This document shows, piece after piece, positions 56,044-64,000 of a stretch of DNA of 64,000 bases. Origin of the DNA: Poteriospumella lacustris (Eukaryota; Sar; Chrysophyceae; Chromulinales; Dinobryaceae); the NCBI GenBank assembly GCA_008000375.1, contig SMOI01000025.1, positions 1 through 64,000 of the forward strand, read 5' to 3'. Numbering within the stretch: position 1 is the stretch's first letter; the number at the start of each line of letters is the position of its first letter. The position numbers were made by a program, and so were the translations under genes. The notes under the pieces are model-generated. The model had not been told where the DNA came from. It made no database searches and worked only from the letters and a program-made list of their open reading frames with translations.

Positions 56044-57340
56044 TTACTTGCTCCCAGCACCAGTTGCATTGGCCTGGAAGTTTCCAAGGAACGCAACGCA
56101 CACAGTTGTATCATCAATTACTTGTTCTTCTCGCATCCATCTTTCGTTGGATTCAGAAATAAGGCGGTCCACGGCGAAACGAGGTTCAGTCGTGTTGAAC
56201 GCGATTTCCATGACCTCTTGATTGGACATGAACTCCCAAAGTCCATCGGACGCCATGACCAAAATCAAATCTTCTCTGCCTTGATTGAATTCGTACTCGA
56301 AAAACTCAGGTTCCGAAGAAACACCCGCGGTATGAGCAACTGCATCACCAAGCGATCTGGACATCGCCAACCCGGGCACATCCATATGTCCCAACCAAAC
56401 TCTCGCCGGTCCATCGACACCGTCATCATACTCCACTGCGAAAACTCTTCCGCCTTTAGCTTCAATTCTTGCCTATGAAAAAACAAGAAACTGGTCAACC
56501 CAGAGTTCAACATGACGACAAACTCAGAGTCATTCTCAAACCTTTTCAGCTGGCAAGTCAGGCTTGTGGTCAATTGTTAATGACTCTGCCGATACCCCGC
56601 CATCCTTATTACGAAAGCCGATCGAAGTTCTGGAGTCACCGACGTTGCAAAGAGTACACTTGTTGTTGCGGATAATAGCACAAGTAAAAGTTGTTCCGGA
56701 GAAGTCAGTTTCAATGGACGCCTCTATAGATATCAGGTAAGCAGTCGAAACGAATTTATTCACAATTTCTAAAGTACATACCTCTCAAGACTTCCGCTTC
56801 GCATCTCTGAACAACTTCGGTTAAGGCCGCGCGAATGTCAGTCCCAAAATCTCTGTGCTTGAAAAGATAATTCGCGAACTTAGACTTGATGTTCTGTGAC
56901 ACCTTATCACCATCTTCGCCGTGTCCATCCATAACGCAAAACAACAAACTTCTTGTTTTAGGGTCTTCGGCCATGATCAATGCGTCTTGATTCTTCTTCT
57001 TGGGATTGTACGGGGCGTAGCCCTTCTTCGAGTATCCGCCATATGAGTTAATGATAAAACCGGACGATCCGGCCGCCACAACCTTAGAGAAAAGGACATA
57101 TTATTACCATGATGTTAATTTCAGCGTTGATACACTGTTTAAGAGTACCTCATCATCATCCAGATTCACCGAATCCGCAAAACCCTCCACAAGCTTGTTG
57201 TCGCTCATGACGGATAAGCGTCTTCTTGCTTGCTTGATGTCCTTTTCTTCCCCTGCTACGAATCACAACAATTGTTCTTTATCAAAAGATTCTTATATTT
57301 TTGTGACAGATTTAAAGGTACCTTTCGGTGAGCTCGCCAT
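56044..57340 (-). CDS. PP2C-type (PPM) Ser/Thr protein phosphatase
   Basis: Five exons (57340-57322, 57255-57149, 57082-56782, 56723-56542, 56472-56044) give 345 residues. Metal-binding and structural motifs are present: VMDGHGEDGD, DFSGTTFTCAIIRNN, CNVGDSRTSIG, MSRSLGDAVAHTAGV, MASDGLWEFMSN and DDTTVCV. The N-terminal 45 residues are charged and not conserved. There is a Gly/Tyr-rich stretch just before the catalytic domain (SYGGYSKKGYAPYNPKKKNQD). The first coding exon is only 19 nt. Intron 4 appears to begin with GTTTGA, a non-standard 5' splice site; without it the frame stops at once and the conserved continuation is lost. The substrate is unknown. Confidence 0.88.
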
Positions 57341-58140
57341 TATTCGATTTTCTGTGAACAAAAGTAAATCTTCGAATCCGTGGGATCAAGAGTGAAAGAA
57401 ATTCTCTTTGAAAGTGGGTTTTCTTATTTTCCAGAAGTTGAGAGAAATTTCGTTGAGGAAATTATTCTCCAGCTGCTACCTTTTAAATAAGTGAGCAAGA
57501 ATGGCGGTCAAAGATATTGAAAAGACGAAGTTGATTTGCAGCAGGCGAGTGTTGGAAAGGGAAAGAGAGACATTGGATATCCACAGGCACAAAGAGGTCG
57601 ATGGAGTGTGTGTTGTGTTTATGGGCTTCCGTACTTCTTCGGCATTTGTTCGTGTACATATGTCGAGTATCACTTTAGACATTTGTCCATTATTCGTCGG
57701 GAACGTTTCGCCTTGTTTTGGAAGTCCGATGTACTTACTCTTCCATTTTACTATGATACTTATGGCTATTCAGGATACACTTTCATACGGATTTCAGGTC
57801 TGCGTTGGGCTTCAGGGCTTCATCGCTTCATCTTGGATTTGTCAGTTAGCTTTGGCCTTGTGATCGAGTCATGTTGAGAAAAATTCCATCAAAGGTCTCG
57901 ACAAAAGCGATCATCAGACCATAATTGTGAGACTCGAGACTCCTAATCTGTTTAGAGTTTCCACGCTCATCAAGGATTCTTCAAAGTCTTCAAATTTATC
58001 TGGAGTTTCTGTCGGACTATATTTTCTTATTATGCTCCAGTGACTTCGAGCACATAAAAACAACTTTCGATTTCGTACGAGTTGTGCACAGTCTCGCAAT
58101 CTTCATTGCCTTGCTAATTAAATCCTGTTCTTTCTGAAGA
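57341..58140. other. 800-bp intergenic region with one unresolved small frame
   Basis: A plus-strand ATG at 57501 opens 120 codons. The first 33 are charged and helix-like (MAVKDIEKTKLICSRRVLE), then the composition changes to Cys/Phe-rich and looks like intron. A second frame from 57536 is also open to 57877. It might be a small multi-exon gene, but I found no consistent splicing. The rest holds nothing I can support. Confidence 0.35.
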
Positions 58141-59606
58141 ATGGGCGATCACGATGGTAACTCCCTCGTGCATTCCTCGCTTCGACTCGTATTTATACTT
58201 GCTGCATACACCAGAAATAAAGCGTGAAGAATCCAGTGTCGCCACGGGCGATGTAACAGTAGCAATATCTACTGAAGGTATTTTTGCTTCTTCATATTTA
58301 TTTCGCTGCGGATAGAAGATTCACTTGTCGTTTTTAAAGCGCAAAGTATTATAACGCAAGTGTCAAGAGATAATGCCGTTCAACCCAAGAAGCCGGTGAG
58401 TTTTGTTTAGCTGCGACCGTACTTCGCGGATTAATCATTTTCCTTATCTTAGCCTCCTCCCAAGCGGAAAGATCCTCAACCTCCTCCCAGACGAACCTTT
58501 TTCAGTCACTTCATGTGTTGTGCTCCAAAAGCTGTTGCAAATCAAACAGTTGTTGGGGCTCATTCCGCTCAGCAGCACGGCGAAACGTCAGTTGGTCATA
58601 AAAAGTGCGTTTGTTTCATACTCATGTTTAATCGAATATCTTTATGGAGCAATGTTTGACGTCGGCCTGGTCGTATAGGGGCGCAAGGTCGAAAAGTCAG
58701 GAAATGGTCCAGAAACCTCGAGGGAAGAAATGTTTGGCCCTAGATTTAGATGAAACGTTAGTGCACAGCTCTTTTCAGGTATGTCCCGCGCCTCTCTATT
58801 TGGATATCCTCGCTGATTTTGTCGCATTTTGTCGTAGCCTGTGGAAGGGGCAAGCTTCGTCATTTCTGTCGTAATCGAGGGAATTGTCCACAACGTGTAC
58901 GTGATGAAAAGACCAGGTAAGAAGCCACGATCCACTTATGCTACCGAGCTGTTTTAATTGTCTCCTATTTTCAGGAGTTGATGAGTTTATTGAACGACTT
59001 GCCAACCACTACGAGGTAAACAATTCACGTCGTTTTGTTTGTCGACTATCAATAATCTGGAATCCGTTCCAATTTGTTTATTTAGATGATCGTTTTCACT
59101 GCGTCTTTGAGCAAATATGCTGATCCATTGCTGGATTTGTTGGACCCCAAGAAACTTATCAGTAAACGATTGTTTCGAGAGCATTGCGTCTTCTACGACG
59201 GTACGACCTTATGTTTGCATCCACTTGATCTATGGTTTGTTTAAGTTGTGGCTGATTCTTGTTCGCAGGTCATTATGTGAAGGATCTTTCCACTTTGAAT
59301 CGCGATATTAGTCAGACAATAATCGTGGACAATTCCCCGATGTCATACATATTTCATCCAGGTATGTGTCGACAAACGTTGAAGATTCCTATTTCGAACG
59401 TCCTTTGCTAATCATTTTAACCCGCTTCAACAGAAAACGCAATTGACTGCAGCTCATATTTCGACGATCCTGATGATATTGAACTGTGGCAAATTGCTGA
59501 TTTCTTGGAAAGCATAAAGGATTGTGATGATGTCCGTGCTAACTGCAGATATTGGCGAGAATGGTGTTCGAATAACCCGACTTCGGCACCTCAGCAGCAG
59601 CGCTGA
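58141..59606 (+). CDS. SCP/CTDSP-type small C-terminal-domain phosphatase (NIF family)
   Basis: Ten exons (58141-58156, 58215-58277, 58340-58395, 58453-58604, 58679-58778, 58838-58916, 58975-59015, 59086-59200, 59269-59361, 59434-59606) join to 295 residues. The DxDx motif is [12 protein letters not shown], and the partner acidic motif is IIVDNSP before [61 protein letters not shown] and [14 protein letters not shown] match human CTDSP1/SCP. Family members dephosphorylate RNA polymerase II CTD Ser5 or act on other phosphoproteins at membranes. The N-terminal 100 residues are Pro/Lys-rich and variable, with a Cys pair (MCCAPK) that could be lipid-modified. The first exon is 16 nt. Intron density here is the highest in the window. 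Confidence 0.93.
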
Positions 59607-59821
59607 ATTTTCATGTATATACACTTGAGGGAAATCTTTAGATGGGCGTATTTTATGATAGTTTGAGTATCATATGTTGTTTTGAGTATTGATTCTAATT
59701 CAGATCGTAAAAATACAGAAATTGTTTTGGGTCCTATTTACAGTATCTACAGTCATACACAGGTCATTTTCGCTTTAGTTGCTCCTTTTCTTTCCTTTTC
59801 CTGAATACAAAAGAAAAGAGG

Positions 59822-62800
59822 TTAATTGAGAGGAGTCGTAACGATTGGCCAGATATCATACCTCATTTTCTTCTGTCGCTTCAGCATGGTCGATAGGAGA
59901 TAGTCGTTCTGAATGCCCCATTCATCTTTTATTTCATTGACAACTACTTTCGACATCACAGAATTTACTGATGCTTGACTTGGTGCGCTTTTGCTTGTTA
60001 AAATCTTCACCTCTTCGGGTGCCGTGCGATGAACTTCATGTATGTCAAGTTGCAAAGATCTCTTGCGAACGTGGTCACCATAAGCGAAAGTGTCCGTATG
60101 GACTCCATCTTTCTGACTACGAATGAGGGTTTCCAAAGACGTAATGGCCGACGGCTTGGAAGTCGTTGGATCCAATGTATCAGTGAAATCCTCATTCAGC
60201 CATCCCATTTCAATCTCATCTGCTAATAACTCATCAACTTCATCATCCTTAAATCGAACAGTTTCCATAACTGCTTTAGTCTTTCTTCTCCTTCTTCTTG
60301 AACGGACGAAACTCTGAAGCTTCTTCGCGGCTTCTTCACGCAAAACTGACGAGCGGACGATGGCCTCGTTCGCTACATCGTTTGCATTCGAAGTCAGCTC
60401 ACAATCACTGGTTCGATTGTTGTGGCCCGAATTTTCACTCAAAATTGATGAGCTGACAATGGCCTCGTTCGTCAAATCATTTCCATTCGAAATAAACCCC
60501 ACGTTACCGGATAGATTGTCACGATCTCGCAAAACTACGTCGGCGTGAGTGCTCGCTGTAGGCGAGATGTTTACGCCCGGAATCGTGCTGGATTCACTGA
60601 GATGTGATGCATAAGTCCCTTTCGTGGGCAGATCTTTGATAATTTCGACAGCGTTTGATCTTTGGGCATATTTCGGAGCCGTTGGTGTCGGCCCATAAAC
60701 TTCTTGCGACGATGAAGCTGCATGGAAAAAAGAAAGTGATACAGGCACCACCTTAAACTGGGAAGACAGCAACATCGCCTGGCTTCCTCGGCCAACGAGA
60801 AGATTGAGAAAAGAGAAGTTGACGTCGTCGCAAAACGATGCAGCTTCAATGTCTGCCACACATTTTCCCGATTGGCGCAAATCCGCCAAAAGTCTCTTTC
60901 GTTTAACGAAGGCTATTTCAAGTATGTTTCTGAGATAGTAGCCAAGTTGATGGATTAGTCGATGTTGATACGGTTCATTCTCCCAAGTGATAAACTTCGT
61001 CGCCATCGACAAACTCTGACAGGAGTCGCAAATACCCCACGAAAGTAGTGTCCCTTGTATAATGTCAACGGCATCGCGGCCAGAAGTTGTCAGAGGATTA
61101 TCGCTAAGCCGAACACTGCGTAGACATCGGAAACGAGCGAGATGAAGAATAGCACCAGGCGACGAGATGCTGTTGAACGAAACATCTATCTCGGTAAGAT
61201 TAGGTGCAGCTGCAGCAACACTTCTATCGACCATGCAAATGCGATTATCTTGCAAATATAGACGCTTTAAAAGGGGGAGGTTAACACCTGGTGAGAGGAA
61301 GCACACGCCAGAAATACAATTTCCGTTCAACCAAAGGGATTGCAGGAAAGGAAGGTTGAGATTTTCTGGAAAGGAAGATAGTCGATTTTGACTTAGAATG
61401 AGGGTGTTCAGATAGGTCAAATGGGATAACCCTTCCCATTGCATCGAACATAAGTCATTTCGTCCCAAGTTCAGATAGACTAGGTTGTCAACAGTTCGCC
61501 AAGAGATAGATGAAGACGTGCAAATGGAGTTAGAATATAAGCTCAAACGTTGAAGAGGAATACTTTTCGCAATTGATAACGATTGAAGTTTATTGCAATT
61601 GAGCGACAGTGACAACAATTCCGGTGGAAAAACCACCTCGGAACCGCCTTCAAGACGATTGGAGTCCAGATTTAAATGAAGCAAATTGGGCAAACTCCCC
61701 ACACCCACCAATGACAACACATGGTTATCACTTAAGCTGGCAACCTTCAAATTCGGATAGGTGATAGACAGGTTTTCTAACGAGGTCAGCTTGTTGACAT
61801 TCGCGATCAATCCTTCACATCCAGGGTTCGATACTTGGTGCAGACTTTCGTCAGTCACGTCTTCAACTGATACATTTTGCAGATTGAAATTGAAAGAGCG
61901 ATGCTTCACAAACTCTGATACATCCTTTTCTATAGATCGCATCGAACAAGGATTGTCAATCGTAGCCCTACTTGTTTCAACGCGATGCCGTAAATTGGAG
62001 AACTTTATCGGTCTTTGTTCCGTGGCCGACTTTTTGTGGAGACCAATGTTCGCAGGCAACTTCGACAGCGACTTTCTGCGCCGGGCTCCTTTCATATAAG
62101 GGTTAGATGGAATACCAACGTTTTCATTTCCAATTGCAAATGGGATAAAGGCAAAGCTTGAGACACTTCCAAAAATACTACTGCTGATGCCGTAAACTTC
62201 TGATGGAGACGGAAGCTTTGCAGAGGCTTCCGACTTCGAAATCTGGAAAACTTCAATACGCATTAAATTAACTGCTTCTTCGTAGGTATCAGTCATCAGC
62301 AAATCAAAAATATGAGCTTGAACATCTTCCACTGAACTTTCAATGAGATCCGATTCGAGTTGTTGGCTTTCGTAGAGATGCTTTCGTCGTTTACGACAAA
62401 TCACACGCAATATAAAACGCTGAATTTTCGCCTGAAACATGCAAACGGAATAAGCAACGGCACTTAGCGCTGAAACTTGATGACAATACACTTACTGATG
62501 CGCTGGATTGCTGCGTAGACAGCTTTCTGACAATATAGCCTCGCCAACGTGATTGGATTTTTATCTATGAACACAATCAGTCGACGGAATTCGATCAAGG
62601 GAAGGGAACGAGAACTTACCGCATTATTCTCAAGCTTGATCAACTTTGCCAATTGCTCACGCCTTACTGCACGCTCATTCAACGACGTGAGCTCCGAATT
62701 AAGCCACACTTTCGTTGTGGAGCAGGTCTCTTGATATTCGACCTCATCCTCAAGGCACACTTCGTTCCAGTAAGAATCAGAATGTTGAAATGATTCAGAT

Positions 62801-63075
62801 GCGGCAGACTCTGTGGCGGCGAATCGGCCTTCACTATTGTCAACTGCATTTGAGTCTGTGTTGCCATGAAAGTCGTCGTGAGTCCCGCTCTCGAAATTCC
62901 CGAAGAGTCCAAGGAGGTCGCGATTGATCTCCTCAAGAGTAGCAGCATACAAGGATGAGTTGTCCACGACAGAATCGTCCGCGAATTTCACTGCTCGTGT
63001 TGTTATCTGCTCAATCGCGGAGACTAACAAGTCCAATGTCTCCAACACAGCTTCATGAACAAATTTGTCATCCAT
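59822..63075 (-). CDS. LRRIQ1-like leucine-rich-repeat and IQ-motif protein
   Basis: Three exons (63075-62620, 62564-62496, 62431-59822) give 1044 residues. Two IQ motifs appear early (IQSRWRGYIVRK near 155 and IQRFILRVICRKRRK near 178), created only after splicing. About ten leucine-rich repeats lie at roughly 385-645 (LLHLNLDSNRLEG, LVYLNLGRNDL, LNTLILSQNRLSSFP, LQSLWLNGNCIS, LKRLYLQDNRI). A further IQ-like motif is near 900 (AAKKLQSFVRSRRRRRK). IQ-LRR-IQ order is that of LRRIQ1, a cilium-associated protein; CEP97 is the nearest alternative but has LRRs at the N-terminus. IQ motifs bind calmodulin or centrin-like light chains. The rest is low in conserved features. Confidence 0.8.
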
Positions 63076-63427
63076 AACTTATTCACAAAATTTTATCATC
63101 TTGAAAATAAGAAAACGATCCTGAGCTGCAAGGGGACAGTTGATTTGTTGGCGTGGTTTATAATGTGAGAATATGGAATAACTCAACTGAGGTGCGATAC
63201 AGTACAGGAGGCTGTCCAACGGTCGGAAAAGTTGAAACGATCCAGACAAAGAAAATGAAACGGCTTGCTAAGATTTGACAAAAGAAGAAGTTTCACTGTT
63301 ATCGTTAGCCACTTTTTCACGTCTTACTTATTTGTCTCAGTACCGGCAACAAGCACATTTAATCTGTGAGATGCTTCCTCGTGACTCCAAGGCCGTTTAG
63401 TACGTACGATATTCTTGATAACCGGCA
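63076..63427. other. Intergenic region at the right end
   Basis: These 352 bases are AT-rich and hold the promoter of the LRR/IQ gene. I see no gene or repeat. Confidence 0.5.
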
Positions 63428-63715
63428 CTACAGTGATACCGTCCTAACTAAGAACAGATACAGACAAGCTGGCGATAAGCAAGCATAGATAAGCAAGCAT
63501 ACAGTACCAATCACTGCGAAACAGCGAGCATAAAAAATAAAGTCCCAAAAAATGTCTTTAGCTAGGGTAGAACTGTTGGCGAAATCGCTAATTTTCATCA
63601 CATTCAACGAGCGGAAAGCTTGCACATCGGGGTCCGCACATTGAGACTCAATCTTCAAGTGATATGGAGCATCTCTTCGCACAAACTCTTCGAGTACGAA
63701 AAACAATAACAACAT
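63428..63715 (-). CDS. Unresolved membrane-protein exon or fragment
   Basis: A minus-strand frame of 95 codons has a hydrophobic start (MLLLFFVLEEF) and a long hydrophobic stretch near the end (FYARCFAVIGTVCLLIYACL). A stop lies just upstream of the ATG, but the neighbouring frame further upstream (63716 to about 63880) also encodes hydrophobic sequence (PLVAVTFLYVVIVF). This suggests exons of a larger multi-pass protein whose splicing I could not settle and which may run off the window. No family recognised. Confidence 0.35.
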   Translation of the reverse strand: MLLLFFVLEEFVRRDAPYHLKIESQCADPDVQAFRSLNVMKISDFANSSTLAKDIFWDFIFYARCFAVIGTVCLLIYACLSPACLYLFLVRTVSL

Positions 63716-64000
63716 ACAGGAAGGTCACCGCAACAAGGGGCATAGGGCGAAAGCTATTTCTAACATCAGTGAAAGAGATGGTCCAGAAATGCTGAGGCGA
63801 AAATTTGCACCATAACATGAACACCAGCGCAGAACCTGCTGTAGACTCCTATGTTTACTGATAAAAAGGCGTCATGAATGCCCTGTGGTTTACGTTCAGG
63901 AAAACCACCTGGTTCAATCCAATGCAATGAAGGCGACTCTTCACCGTCGCAGACTGCTGGCTAGTATTACAGATCGAATGTGGACTGATTTCAATGTGTA
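63716..64000. other. Right edge, probably upstream exons of a minus-strand membrane protein
   Basis: A minus-strand frame reads LVFMLWCKFSPQHFWTISF and then the hydrophobic stretch noted for the previous entry. It looks coding, but no start or splice sites can be fixed inside the window. Confidence 0.3.

Overview
This window is nuclear DNA from a compact-genome, flagellated microbial eukaryote. The genes carry short spliceosomal introns (mostly 45-110 bp, GT-AG, often GTACGT or GTAAGT), there are no operons or Shine-Dalgarno sites, and about 23 protein genes are packed on both strands with 80-800 bp between them. Three genes belong to cilia or basal bodies: a CEP164 homologue, an outer-arm gamma-type axonemal dynein heavy chain, and an LRRIQ1-like LRR/IQ protein. 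A true FTO family oxygenase, a bacterial-type glucokinase, a KDPG-aldolase-like protein and an alanine/glyoxylate aminotransferase ending in AKL point to an algal or SAR-type protist rather than an animal or fungus. I could not fix the lineage from sequence alone. GC content varies by block: about 1-8 kb and 17-22 kb are GC-rich, while 22-27 kb and 52-64 kb are clearly more AT-rich.

Layout. 1-8.3 kb: the N-terminal part of a Doa10/MARCH6-type membrane ubiquitin ligase (runs off the left edge), a C4-methylsterol oxidase, a secretory alpha/beta hydrolase, a 24-bp minisatellite, a broken coiled-coil ORF, and a probable TFIIIC subunit (GTF3C4-like). 8.7-15.2 kb: MAD2, a membrane-anchored orphan protein, RNase Z with a hydrophobic N-terminal extension, and DDX41. 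15.2-22.7 kb: a KDPG-aldolase-like protein, a multi-pass TOM1/THH1-like membrane protein, and CEP164. 23-27.3 kb: cytosolic tryptophanyl-tRNA synthetase followed by scrambled, multi-orientation fragments of itself, then an inositol polyphosphate kinase and MCTS1.

27.7-35.1 kb is the most unusual stretch. It holds a single gene that joins a PX domain, a WW domain and an auxilin-type J domain. Next to it is a head-to-head pair of kinases, glucokinase and glycerol kinase. Both have a low-complexity linker and a C-terminal transmembrane tail, which suggests that both enzymes are anchored to one intracellular membrane. The glycerol kinase carries an apparent 8-nt frameshifting deletion.

35.6-64 kb: an atypical MAPK with a T-R-H activation motif, FTO, the dynein heavy chain (13.8 kb of coding sequence, 87% of it in one exon), the AKL-ending aminotransferase, a PP2C phosphatase, a ten-exon SCP/CTDSP-type phosphatase, the LRR/IQ protein, and an unresolved membrane-protein fragment at the right end. 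Exon joins were worked out by hand from GT/AG sites, reading frame and family conservation. No rRNA, tRNA, CRISPR or intact transposon was recognised.
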